A stretch of 17,840 bases of DNA from NIOZ-UU13 sp048635425 (GCA_048635425.1 JAIVYN010000046.1:1-17840), one strand, 5' to 3'. Shown: positions 6,496 to 14,620, counted from the first letter of the stretch. Numbers and translations: made by a program. The notes: generated by a model from the letters alone, not told the origin.

Positions 6496-8655
6496 TTATT
6501 CCAATACAAACCACGTAACACCTTTGGGTGGGATGTTAATCGGGATTTTGACGTTGTATTCGCGATCAAGTTTATACTTTCTGCTCTTGCCCTGTTGCTT
6601 ACGGACACTCGCTGTCTTGGTAAGTCCCGTATAGTACAGCGGAAGTTTCAATTGTTTTCTGACCGTGTGGTCCAGAGGATTATAGACCATTGCCAGGCCC
6701 TTTCGCTTCAATTGTGGATTGACATGCAGAATACAGTCGATGTCACGTCCATCAGGTCTGCGTACGTGAATAATGTCGGAGTCGAGTATATCACGATATT
6801 CTTTGTAGAAGTCCACCCATTTTTTAACGAGTGCTTTTGTTTCTTCAGTGTCGTACAAGCGGGGCCCACGGTAGCAGGCCTGCACGCCTGAGCCGAAGTT
6901 CTGCCCAAGGTGCGCACCGTATGCATCGAGATGTTCTGACAGCGGTTCGAGCGTGGCTGCAGTTCCACCCCCATGGTACTGTACCAGCGGCACAAACATC
7001 CAGCCCATACTCGGCGTTTTCTTCCAGGTGCCGTCGAATATGTTCTGTCGGCCGAGGATAATCTGCCTTTCCCGGGGCAGCGACCAGTTGGTCTCACGGT
7101 AGCCCATTGCACTTTTGTTAGAGCCGTTCAAAAAATACCAGTCCGGAACATTCAGATAGACCCCCGTGCCACGGCACCACTTATAGAAATTGGTAATCTT
7201 CTTCCACTGTTTCCATTGCGAATCATTGAGCCCGCGATGACCCGGATGGCTCCTCGAGGCGCAAACGTCACCGGGATAAGACCCATCGTGTTCGAGCAGG
7301 TCTAAGCCCGTTTGTTCGATGAAGATTTTGATTTTTCTAAAATACTCAGCACCCCATCCGCTGCACAGGCATGGCGAATTGCCGAAAATCGCGCCGCCGG
7401 GTTTACCTGTTTTAGGATTGATAACATCGTGTTCATTACTTATCTTGCGGCTGGCCAAAAGCGAATACCCACCGAGCTCAACATTTTTACTATGGGCGTA
7501 ATCGACTAATTCCTTTATCTGCGCTATGTAGTCCGGGTCGATATTTTCCATATTAAAACCGCTGCCAAAGGTCATTATGACCATCTCGAACCCGACCTCA
7601 GCGCACTGGTCGATTGCCAGGCGCACCGCTTTGGGATTTGCGTGACGGACGTGCATAATGATTGGGTTTTCCGTGGCCCACGGTGCGATGGTCCGGTACA
7701 TCCTTCGCAGTGCCAAACCCTTGCGTTCACGTTCAGTGCTGTCGTAAATTAACTCAAATGTTCGAAAGGATTCAAACATTCTGCCTGGTTCAATAATTAC
7801 ATCAGGACCAATTGGCGGCCGAGTTTCTAACATCACAGGCATCTTTCGCAGATAATTGATCTGCGTACTGTACTGTGGGTCAGCAACCCAATATGTTGTT
7901 TTATTGGCGCTTTTCGGGTCCCCTCCGTGAAAGGCGTAATCGCTATCGACGTGAATGTTCGGATACTCCCATCTTTCAGGTTGTTCCACCAGTGACTCGT
8001 ACTCTACTGCTGCAAGAATCTCGCTGATAAACGTATTGAGTCTGACCGGTTCTTCGCTGCCGTTGTGGATTGTCAGCCACTTTGCCAGCAGAGGAATGCC
8101 TTGATACATTTCATAATGGATTGAGAGAGTCAGTCCTTCGAGTTTATCGTCCGGCGGTTTGAAATGCAGCGTCAGCGTTTTTCCGAGTGGAGGCCAGGGT
8201 AACTTGGCCGAGTAGCGCCTGCGTTTCCAGTCGAAACGTCTTTTTATTTTGCCGACTTCAAAACCTCTGAACCTAAAAGCATCGGGATTGCTGCTCAAAG
8301 AATCAACACGCTCGGTCAGCAGGTATGCGTATTCGACCTGCCCTTGTAAGCCGCCAACTTCATACTTGCGTCCATCGAGTTCGATTATTGCTTCAGGCTT
8401 AATTCCACGGATGACGGAGTCGCCGGTCATCAGATTGTCGTAGGCGACGGTAGCGGCATTGGGCTGGAGGCGAAATGTCCTGCTGATAAGCCCGTTGCTC
8501 AGAACAATTTCCCTGCCATCGAGCCGTTTTTCAATCTTAACCGGCTCTTTAATTCGCGTAACGAGCCAGTCTGCGTCGGTCGTCTTGCCTGATACCGTAC
8601 CTATGATGAACAATACCATTAACGTTATGATTAATGATTGTTTTACTTTAATCAT
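6496..8655 (-). CDS. Secreted GH36-like putative glycoside hydrolase
   Basis: A 719-residue protein starting with a signal peptide (MIKVKQ, then a hydrophobic core to about residue 22, ending VSG). The ATG at 8655 is preceded by AAAGGAAATGAG. An upstream in-frame start at 8724 would put 23 polar residues before the signal peptide and is unlikely. Residues about 30-310 look like a beta-sandwich domain; 330-640 look like a TIM barrel of the alpha-galactosidase clan. The segment LLEHDGSYPGDVC (453-465), with Asp457, is the best candidate for the nucleophile strand, and FEMVIMTFGSGF (356-367) precedes it. A small beta domain ends the protein. Substrate unknown; alpha-galactosidase is the nearest guess. 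The family call rests on overall pattern, not an alignment. Confidence 0.65.
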   Translation of the reverse strand: MIKVKQSLIITLMVLFIIGTVSGKTTDADWLVTRIKEPVKIEKRLDGREIVLSNGLISRTFRLQPNAATVAYDNLMTGDSVIRGIKPEAIIELDGRKYEVGGLQGQVEYAYLLTERVDSLSSNPDAFRFRGFEVGKIKRRFDWKRRRYSAKLPWPPLGKTLTLHFKPPDDKLEGLTLSIHYEMYQGIPLLAKWLTIHNGSEEPVRLNTFISEILAAVEYESLVEQPERWEYPNIHVDSDYAFHGGDPKSANKTTYWVADPQYSTQINYLRKMPVMLETRPPIGPDVIIEPGRMFESFRTFELIYDSTERERKGLALRRMYRTIAPWATENPIIMHVRHANPKAVRLAIDQCAEVGFEMVIMTFGSGFNMENIDPDYIAQIKELVDYAHSKNVELGGYSLLASRKISNEHDVINPKTGKPGGAIFGNSPCLCSGWGAEYFRKIKIFIEQTGLDLLEHDGSYPGDVCASRSHPGHRGLNDSQWKQWKKITNFYKWCRGTGVYLNVPDWYFLNGSNKSAMGYRETNWSLPRERQIILGRQNIFDGTWKKTPSMGWMFVPLVQYHGGGTAATLEPLSEHLDAYGAHLGQNFGSGVQACYRGPRLYDTEETKALVKKWVDFYKEYRDILDSDIIHVRRPDGRDIDCILHVNPQLKRKGLAMVYNPLDHTVRKQLKLPLYYTGLTKTASVRKQQGKSRKYKLDREYNVKIPINIPPKGVTWFVLE

Positions 8656-8706
8656 AATCTCATTTCCTTTCTTTAACTGTAGTTTTTTTGCAGCCGTCGT
8701 TAGTTC

Positions 8707-8817
8707 CTGTTGCGGAAACAGCATTTGTCATTCCCGCGAAAGCGGGAATCCAGCTTTTTCGCTCTGGCCCCCTGCTTTCGCAGGGGTGACATTGCCAGTT
8801 TCGGCTTTCCGCAACAG
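8707..8817. repeat. REP-like composite palindromic element with 12-bp terminal inverted repeats
   Basis: Outer arms CTGTTGCGGAAA (8707-8718) and TTTCCGCAACAG (8806-8817) are perfect complements. Inside, TGTCA (8726-8730) and TGACA (8787-8791) form a second pair. Within that are two GC-rich hairpins: ATTCCCGC/GCGGGAAT (8730-8748) around a GAAA-type loop, and CCCCTGC/GCAGGGG (8769-8786). The CATTCCCGCGAAAGCGGGAATCC core is the widespread REP-type motif; in one frame it reads as spurious peptide. It lies 3 bp beyond the comF-like stop codon and upstream of the hydrolase gene, so it may also act as a terminator or mRNA stabiliser on the - strand. Confidence 0.75.
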
Positions 8818-8820
8818 ATA

Positions 8821-9576
8821 CTATCTAATATTTTGGCCGGCGACGGCTAAAACTAACGCAAAGACTTTTGAAGCACCGGCTTGTTTCAATGTCTTTGCAC
8901 ACTCGTTCAGCGTTGCACCGGTTGTCTTGATATCATCGACAAGACAAATCTTTCGCTCAGTAAAATTATGTCCATAACGAACAGCAAAGGCACCGGCGAC
9001 ATTTTTAGCACGTGCGGTGGGACTCGCCATTGCCGGCTGTGATTTTGTTCGACGGGTTCGGACAAGGTCGGTGCTGATTTTGGCTGTGGAGTGATTTAAT
9101 TTTCTGACTAAAACCTGCGATTGATTGTAGCCGCGACGCAATCGCCTCGACCAGTGCAGCGGCACAGGGACGAAAAGCTCTATATCATTATAAAAGCCAC
9201 TCCCCTGCAAAGCGGAATTGGCCAAAAATCCTACCGCCAAATCCAGCTCTGTTCGGCCGTTTTTGAAGGCCAATATCATTTTTTGCAGGGCCTGGCTATA
9301 AACTCCGCTGCGGGATATCCGGTCAAAGTGAAATTCTTTACCCTGGCAATCGGGGCAGGCCCCTTCCAGTAGTGCAAATTTACTGGCATCCCGGCCGCAG
9401 CGCCGGCAGTAATCGGCGCCCATGCAGGCCAGAAGCTGGGACCAGCAATTCTTGCACAGGTTGTTATCAGTTTCACAGATGTTTTCGCCGCAATTGATAC
9501 ATACTGCCGGCCAAAGAAGCTGGTTTAAGCCCTGCAGAGCAAAGTTAAAAGCTCGTTTTGGCTTTGTTGTATTCAC
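8821..9576 (-). CDS. ComF family phosphoribosyltransferase-like protein
   Basis: A 251-residue cytoplasmic protein with the ComF/ComFC layout. N-terminal zinc-ribbon cysteine pairs are Cys26/29, 41/44, 57/60 and 74/77. A phosphoribosyltransferase-type domain follows, with VPVPLHWSRRLRRGYNQ (136-152) and the PRPP-binding loop VDDIKTTGAT (213-222). In naturally transformable bacteria ComFC helps take up single-stranded DNA. Many non-competent bacteria also carry this family, so competence is not implied. The start is GTG at 9576. No Shine-Dalgarno is visible, and a TATAAT on the - strand lies only 7 bp upstream, which would suit a leaderless mRNA. Confidence 0.88.
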   Translation of the reverse strand: MNTTKPKRAFNFALQGLNQLLWPAVCINCGENICETDNNLCKNCWSQLLACMGADYCRRCGRDASKFALLEGACPDCQGKEFHFDRISRSGVYSQALQKMILAFKNGRTELDLAVGFLANSALQGSGFYNDIELFVPVPLHWSRRLRRGYNQSQVLVRKLNHSTAKISTDLVRTRRTKSQPAMASPTARAKNVAGAFAVRYGHNFTERKICLVDDIKTTGATLNECAKTLKQAGASKVFALVLAVAGQNIR

Positions 9577-9583
9577 GCCGGCA

Positions 9584-9589
9584 ATTATA
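9584..9589 (-). promoter_or_regulatory. Candidate -10 box directly upstream of the comF-like gene
   Basis: TATAAT on the - strand is 7 bp before the GTG start. The matching -35 region (TGGTTA, 17 bp spacer) is poor. If real, transcription would begin at or next to the start codon. Confidence 0.25.
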
Positions 9590-9822
9590 TAGACAGTAAC
9601 TCAGATTAACCACCCAGAAACTATGAAAGCCGGCCTGCCAATGGCTAAACTTGGCGAATACTCCCTTATTATAAGTAAAAGTGGTTATATATTCAGTAGT
9701 ACTGATACAAAAAGCTTTTTAAAAGATAACAATCTTAAGTTGAGTTTTTTATAACTTCTTTATTTACAAGGTCCTATATTCCTTTACCCGGCTATGATTG
9801 CGGTGTTTTTTAGTGTTCCGAC

Positions 9823-9851
9823 TTGACTATTGTGGTTTTGACCGTTATAAT
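9823..9851 (+). promoter_or_regulatory. Near-consensus sigma-70-type promoter for folC
   Basis: TTGACT (9823-9828) and TATAAT (9846-9851) are 17 bp apart, the optimal spacing. Transcription would start about 9858, only about 12 nt before the ATG at 9870. No clear Shine-Dalgarno lies in that leader. Confidence 0.62.
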
Positions 9852-9869
9852 TGTTATAGTTAAATTTGT

Positions 9870-11285
9870 ATGGCAAGATCAATAAAAACAACCGGAAAGA
9901 AACGAAAGAGAAAATCCTCCAATAAGGTTTCCAGGGTCAAGAGCAAAAAGGCTTTTAGGAGCTACCAGAAGGCCATAGAATACCTGTTTGCGAGGACCGA
10001 TTACGAGAAGCAGGAGCGTCTGCGCTATAACGTCACGACGTTCAACCTCAGCAGGATGCAAAAACTGCTCTCGTTATTGGGCAATCCACACAAAAAGATC
10101 CATACAGTCCATATAGGCGGCACAAAAGGAAAAGGCTCAACAGCCACGATGTTAGCCAGGATGCTCGAAGCGAACGGCTATAGAGTCGGACTATACACGT
10201 CACCCCATGTGGTACACCTGCACGAGCGGATTACGGTCAATACAAAAATGATTAGCGACTCGGAAATGTGTGGCTTACTGAACCGAGTTTACGCTCCGGT
10301 TGAGAAGATGTCAAAGACCGACCCCCCCACTTTCTTCGAGATTATGACAACCTTGGCATTTATGTATTTTCTTGATAGGGCAGTTGATATTGCCGTGATT
10401 GAAACCGGTTTGGGCGGCAGACTCGACAGCACAAACGTTATTCGGCCCAAAGTCATCGGCATAACCAGTTTAAGTATTGACCATCAGAACCTGCTTGGGG
10501 ACACTATTGACAGCATTGCAAAAGAGAAAGCGGGCATTTTCAAGCGTGGTGTCCCAGCTATTACCGTTCAGCAGGAACCCTCGGCCATGCGTGTTCTGAA
10601 ATCGCAGGCTATCGCTGTCAAAGCGTCTTTGAGCGTAACCGGCAGCGATATTGATTTTTCGCATCGTTTTGAAACCTCGCGCGAGCACGGCCCGCACACG
10701 AGAATCTGCCTGACAACCCCGACCAGTAAATTCGAGCATCTGCGGGTGCCGCTGCACGGCAAACATCAGGCAATCAACTGCGGCCTGGCCCTTGCTATGC
10801 TGGATAAGCTCAAATCGGCCGGCTACAAGATAGACAACGACAAGGCCACTGAGGGACTTCATAAGGTCTTCTTGGCAGGCCGAATGGAGATGATTTGGGA
10901 CGACCCCAGAATTATGATCGACGCCGCTCACAATGCCGCAAGTATTAAGGCCCTGATTCATGCAATAGGCCAGAATATTCCTTATGATTCTATGGTCGTA
11001 ATCTTCGGCTGCAACTCTGACAAGGACGTCGAAGGAATGCTCCAGAAATTACAATACGGTGCTGACAAGGTGATTTTCACCCGCAGCAACTCACCCAAAG
11101 CAGTGTCGCCGGAAGATTTAGCTGAGATGTACACCGAGATATGCGGCAAGATGTACCAGACCGCCGCCACTTTGGGCCAGGCATTACAACTGGCTAAAAA
11201 CGCCGTCAGCAAAGAAGACCTGATTTGTATTACCGGAAGTTTTTATCTCATCGGCCAGGCAAAAGTGCACTTCCAGCAGAACTAA
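9870..11285 (+). CDS. folC: Bifunctional folylpolyglutamate synthase/dihydrofolate synthase
   Basis: A 471-residue Mur-ligase-family enzyme that adds glutamate to dihydropteroate and folates in the cytoplasm. Signatures in order: ATP-binding loop GGTKGKGST (83-91), TSPHVVHLHERI (110-121), ETGLGGRLDSTNV (178-190), IAKEKAGIFK (216-225, including the lysine-rich site near the metal/ATP centre), LAGRMEM (335-341) and DAAHN (351-355). It is longer than typical FolC (about 420-440) because of a very basic N-terminal tail of about 28 residues (KKRKRKSSNK). The ATG at 9870 is supported by the promoter just upstream; a start inside the tail cannot be excluded. Whether both activities are kept cannot be judged from sequence. 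Confidence 0.92.
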   Translation: MARSIKTTGKKRKRKSSNKVSRVKSKKAFRSYQKAIEYLFARTDYEKQERLRYNVTTFNLSRMQKLLSLLGNPHKKIHTVHIGGTKGKGSTATMLARMLEANGYRVGLYTSPHVVHLHERITVNTKMISDSEMCGLLNRVYAPVEKMSKTDPPTFFEIMTTLAFMYFLDRAVDIAVIETGLGGRLDSTNVIRPKVIGITSLSIDHQNLLGDTIDSIAKEKAGIFKRGVPAITVQQEPSAMRVLKSQAIAVKASLSVTGSDIDFSHRFETSREHGPHTRICLTTPTSKFEHLRVPLHGKHQAINCGLALAMLDKLKSAGYKIDNDKATEGLHKVFLAGRMEMIWDDPRIMIDAAHNAASIKALIHAIGQNIPYDSMVVIFGCNSDKDVEGMLQKLQYGADKVIFTRSNSPKAVSPEDLAEMYTEICGKMYQTAATLGQALQLAKNAVSKEDLICITGSFYLIGQAKVHFQQN

Positions 11286-11547
11286 GGACTTGTAAATAAA
11301 TTATCTTCCATTTTTGGCTGGCTGCGGCTTCGGCTGGCGGTGTCAGCAAAACTCGGACTACCAACCAGTAGGCCTGCGTTTTGCTTCCTTGCCAGCCTTG
11401 TCCTCGCTGGAGCCAAAACGAAACCTAATTTCTTTACCAGTCCTAATCAATTGCGGCAAGTTAAATTCCAGCCATTCTTGGCGACAAAAGACATATTCAT
11501 ATGAGCCTTGACAGACCACTATCAAAGAGCGAAAGGAGCGAATTGTC

Positions 11548-11581
11548 TCATAGTCTTTTTGATTAATCAAAAAGACTATGA
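11548..11581. repeat. 34-bp perfect palindrome upstream of rhaB
   Basis: TCATAGTCTTTTTGATT (11548-11564) is followed immediately by its exact reverse complement (11565-11581). There is no spacer, so it is perfect dyad symmetry with 17-bp half-sites. It lies 56 bp before the candidate rhaB -35 box, a suitable place for a dimeric activator or repressor. A cruciform or replication-derived palindrome is also possible. Confidence 0.75.
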
Positions 11582-11637
11582 ACCTTTCTCCTGCGAGTGT
11601 ATTCTCAATCTCCTTTTTCCATACCTCGATTTTCGGT

Positions 11638-11666
11638 TTGCAATAGCAGAGAATCTGGGTTATAAA
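11638..11666 (+). promoter_or_regulatory. Candidate promoter of the rhamnose operon
   Basis: TTGCAA (11638-11643) and TATAAA (11661-11666) are 17 bp apart. The predicted start near 11673 gives a leader of about 80 nt containing the conserved 22-bp element. Confidence 0.5.
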
Positions 11667-11698
11667 GTCATTTCTTCAGGACTAAATACTTATAGAGT

Positions 11699-11720
11699 TA
11701 TGCCTAACCTCTATTTTGCA
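11699..11720 (+). promoter_or_regulatory. Conserved 22-bp leader sequence, copy B
   Basis: It runs TATGCCTAACC, then TCT, then ATTTTGCA, one base different from the copy at 1846-1867. It ends 33 nt before the rhaB ATG, exactly as copy A does before the TIM-barrel ATG. No inverted partner is seen nearby. If the promoter at 11638-11666 is right, the element is inside the transcribed leader. Confidence 0.55.
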
Positions 11721-11753
11721 GAAGACTTAAATACGTATAATAAGGAGCTAACG

Positions 11754-13229
11754 ATGGCGGAAATAAAAAAATATATCGCCGTTGACCTTGGCGCCGAGAG
11801 CGGCAGAGTGATGCTTGGCTCGGTTTCGGCACGTAAACTTGTTCTCGAAGAAATCCATCGTTTCGATAATGGGCCGATTGAAGAGCACGGCTCGCTGCGC
11901 TGGGATTTTGACAGGCTGTTTTACGAAGTTAAGTCCGGTATTAGCAAAGCGACAAGAGCGGCAGGCGCTCAGGTATGGGGCATCGGCGTCGATAGCTGGG
12001 GCGTAGATTTCGGCCTGCTCGACGTCGACGGCAAACTCATTGAGAATCCTTTTCACTATCGCGACAGCCAGACCAACGGGATGAAGGAAAGGGCGTTTGA
12101 GATGATGAGCAAACGCGACATTTATGAAAACACCGGTGTGCAGTTTTTGCAGTTCAACAGCGTTTATCAGCTGCTCGCAATGCGCCTGAATTATTCGATT
12201 GCATTGGCCAAAGCAAAGAATTTGATTTTTATTGCTGATTTGGTCTCGTATTTTCTGTGCGGCAAGATTTTCGCAGAATACAGTCTTGCCAGCACATCAC
12301 AATTTATGGATATGAGGACAGGCCAATGGTCCAAAGAGGTCCTGGATAGACTATCTTTGCCGATTAACATCATGCCGAAGGTCGTTGAGCCCGGGACCGT
12401 TGTGAGCCAGTTGTCCGGCAGGATTGGAATAGAGCTCCGCTGTGGGCCAATCCCGGTTATTGCTATCGGCTCGCACGATACTGCTTCAGCCGTCGTCGCT
12501 GTGCCCGCTGCCGGGAGTGCTAATTGGGCATATCTTTCATCGGGGACCTGGTCCCTTATGGGCGTTGAAGTGCCGCGGGCAATTGTCGATGATAAAACCT
12601 TCGGATACGAGTTCACAAATGAGGGCGGAGTCGAAAAAACGATTCGGCTTCTCAAAAACATAATGGGACTATGGCTGATGCAGGAATGCAGGAGGCAATG
12701 GCAGCGTGAGGGGAACGACCTGTCCTATGCGGACCTGGCGGCTTTGGCGGAAAAAGCCGAACCGTTTGCCAGTCATATTGACGTTGATTACAGCGGATTC
12801 CTTGCGCCCGGTGATATGCCGAAGAGGATTAACGATTACCTGACAGAGACCGGCCGGAATCCAATCGACGATAAGGGGCAAATGATAAGAACGATACTGG
12901 AAAGCCTCGCCTTAAAGTATCGAACTATTATGGAAGCCATCGAAGATGCTACAGGAAATACGATTGAGATATTGCATATTGTCGGCGGCGGCATACAAAA
13001 TGAGCTGCTTTGTCAGTTCACGGCCAATGCCCTTGACAAGAAGGTAATCACCGGCCCGATTGAGGCGACGGCCAGCGGCAATATTCTGATGCAAGCTAAG
13101 GCTACAGGACAGATACAATCTCTGGCCCAGGTCAGAGAAATCGTCCGCAATTCGTTCGACCTTAAAGAATATCAGCCACAGGATGCCTCAATCTGGGATG
13201 AACAATACAAAAAAGTGCATAACTCGTAA
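11754..13229 (+). CDS. rhaB: L-rhamnulokinase
   Basis: A 491-residue FGGY-family sugar kinase, close to the E. coli RhaB length, which phosphorylates L-rhamnulose to L-rhamnulose-1-phosphate. Visible motifs: N-terminal phosphate loop DLGAESGR (11-18), sugar-site segment GIGVDSWGVDFGLLD (76-90), FQFNSVYQL-type segment (about 132-140), SHDTASAV (240-247, probable catalytic Asp242), SSGTWSLMG (262-270), and ATP-binding GGGIQN near the C-terminus. The frame is open upstream to 11508, but ATG 11754 is the start: it has AAGGAG at 11742-11747, and translation from there begins directly at the family N-terminus. It heads the rhamnose operon; rhaA is four genes downstream. Confidence 0.93.
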   Translation: MAEIKKYIAVDLGAESGRVMLGSVSARKLVLEEIHRFDNGPIEEHGSLRWDFDRLFYEVKSGISKATRAAGAQVWGIGVDSWGVDFGLLDVDGKLIENPFHYRDSQTNGMKERAFEMMSKRDIYENTGVQFLQFNSVYQLLAMRLNYSIALAKAKNLIFIADLVSYFLCGKIFAEYSLASTSQFMDMRTGQWSKEVLDRLSLPINIMPKVVEPGTVVSQLSGRIGIELRCGPIPVIAIGSHDTASAVVAVPAAGSANWAYLSSGTWSLMGVEVPRAIVDDKTFGYEFTNEGGVEKTIRLLKNIMGLWLMQECRRQWQREGNDLSYADLAALAEKAEPFASHIDVDYSGFLAPGDMPKRINDYLTETGRNPIDDKGQMIRTILESLALKYRTIMEAIEDATGNTIEILHIVGGGIQNELLCQFTANALDKKVITGPIEATASGNILMQAKATGQIQSLAQVREIVRNSFDLKEYQPQDASIWDEQYKKVHNS

Positions 13230-13266
13230 GTGCATAAGGAAATTACCAACAGTAGAAAGATTCATT

Positions 13267-14610
13267 TTGATTGAAGAACTCGAAAGCAGGCTGGATAGTT
13301 TCGACCCCGGCGAAAGAAAGCAAGCTCTGACGGCACTCTGTGAGAAAGTCCGGGCGGGCGAAATCACTTTGCCAAGAGCCGGCAAAGATGTCAACCTGCA
13401 TTGTCATACCTTTTTCTCTTATAACACTTATGGCTATTCGCCGAGCAAATTTGCCTGGTTAGCTCGCAAAGCCGGATTGGCCGTTGCAGAAGTGGTGGAT
13501 TTTGATGTGCTGGATGCTTTGGAAGAATTCCTTGCGGCGGCGAGAATGCTCGGTCTAAAAGCCTGTGCCGGCATGGAGACACGAGTCTTTGTGCCGGAAT
13601 TTGCCACCAGAGTAATAAACTCACCCGGTGAGCCGGGCATCTCATACCACATGGGCGTTGGTTTTCCGAAGGCCGAATTGGACGGTGAACAAAGACAGTT
13701 TCTGCTTAACCTTCGCCGGACGGCACAACAGAGGAATCAGGATTTAATGGGGCGGGTCAATGAGCACTTAAAACCCGTGGAGCTGGATTATGAGAAGGAC
13801 GTGCTTATTTTGACGCCGGGTGGTAACGCTACCGAGAGGCATATGTGTCTGGCCTATGCGCGTAAGGCAAAAGAAGTATTTCCCGATGATGATAAGCTCT
13901 CCAAATTCTGGTCTGAGAAGCTGGGAGTTGAGATTGAAACCTCGGCATTGCCCCAGGGCAGAAAATTGCTGGATACGATTCGAGCCAGGACGATGAAGCG
14001 CGACGGCGTCGGGTATATACAGCCGGACAAAGGCTCGTTTCCACTGATGGCGGATATGAACCAATTTATTTTAGCTGCCGGCGCAATACCGGTTCATACC
14101 TGGCTGGACGGTACCAGCAACGGTGAAAAGGACATCGAGGAGCTTTTGGATGTAGCCATGAGTACCGGCGCCGCGGCTATCAACGTTATCCCGGACCGAA
14201 ACTATACACCGGGCGCAAAAAGCGAAAAGATTGAGAACCTCTACCAGGTGGTGGAATTAGCTCAAAAGCTGCATTTGCCGGTTGTAGAGGGAACGGAGAT
14301 GAACAGCCCGGGACAGAAATTCGTGGACAACTTCGATACAGCGGAGCTTTCGCCGTTAGTGCCGGTATTTCTCAAAGGCGCCCACATCGTTTATGCCCAT
14401 TCGGTGCTTCAACAAAAGTGCGGCCTTGGCTATACGAGCGACTGGGCTGGGAAAAACTTTAAAAGCGTTGCCGACAAAAACGAATTTTTTCAGCAGCTCG
14501 GAAGCTCACTTGAGCCACAGGACGAAGATAAACTTAGCACTTTAAGTGAGGACGTAACCGCTAAGGAAATATTGGACAAAGTGACCCGTGACTTGAAGCA
14601 AGAAGGGTGA
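13267..14610 (+). CDS. PHP-like metal-dependent hydrolase in the rhamnose operon
   Basis: About 447 residues, cytoplasmic, no signal peptide. Motifs typical of PHP metal-binding domains, numbered from the chosen start: NLHCHTFFS with His45 and His47, VVDFDVLD with Asp78, AGMETRVF with Glu104, IPVHTWLDG with His277, and YAHSVLQQ with His378. These fit a multi-metal site for phosphoester or amidohydrolase-type chemistry. The start is uncertain: TTG 13267 has AGAAAG upstream and avoids overlap with rhaB. ATG 13198 or 13183 would overlap rhaB by 32-47 bp and add a Cys/Lys-rich tail of 23-28 residues. The substrate is unknown. Its place between rhaB and a dehydrogenase suggests work on a sugar-phosphate intermediate (inference). 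Confidence 0.75.
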   Translation: MIEELESRLDSFDPGERKQALTALCEKVRAGEITLPRAGKDVNLHCHTFFSYNTYGYSPSKFAWLARKAGLAVAEVVDFDVLDALEEFLAAARMLGLKACAGMETRVFVPEFATRVINSPGEPGISYHMGVGFPKAELDGEQRQFLLNLRRTAQQRNQDLMGRVNEHLKPVELDYEKDVLILTPGGNATERHMCLAYARKAKEVFPDDDKLSKFWSEKLGVEIETSALPQGRKLLDTIRARTMKRDGVGYIQPDKGSFPLMADMNQFILAAGAIPVHTWLDGTSNGEKDIEELLDVAMSTGAAAINVIPDRNYTPGAKSEKIENLYQVVELAQKLHLPVVEGTEMNSPGQKFVDNFDTAELSPLVPVFLKGAHIVYAHSVLQQKCGLGYTSDWAGKNFKSVADKNEFFQQLGSSLEPQDEDKLSTLSEDVTAKEILDKVTRDLKQEG

Positions 14611-14620
14611 GGGACAAGTT

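Larger units (their letters stand above)
9577..9869. other. Divergent intergenic region between the comF-like gene and folC
   Basis: The 293-bp AT-rich spacer has no credible ORF and holds the start signals of two divergent genes. Apart from the two promoter candidates, only short palindromes such as AAAAAGCTTTTT (near 9710) are seen. Nothing else is recognised. Confidence 0.5.
11286..11753. other. Regulatory spacer between folC and rhaB
   Basis: The 468-bp spacer has two parts. The first (11286-11545) includes imperfect GGCTGGC/GGCTTCGGCTGG repeats and, on the - strand, a 70-codon open frame (11358-11570) rich in Arg, Lys and Phe that I do not recognise. The second (11546-11753) holds a long perfect palindrome, a promoter candidate and the conserved 22-bp leader element, all listed separately. 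No terminator for folC is evident. Confidence 0.5.

Noticed and set aside
8656..8724. Upstream start of the GH36-like gene at 8724
   Set aside because: It would place 23 polar residues before an obvious signal peptide, and the ribosome-binding site sits at ATG 8655.
8459..8977. 172-codon open frame on the + strand
   Set aside because: It runs through the REP-like element and antisense to two well-supported genes; the HSRESGNP/FAGVT peptide is the usual spurious translation of the repeat.
11508..11753. Upstream extension of the rhaB frame
   Set aside because: It would translate the 34-bp palindrome, promoter and leader element; the family N-terminus and a strong ribosome-binding site belong to ATG 11754.
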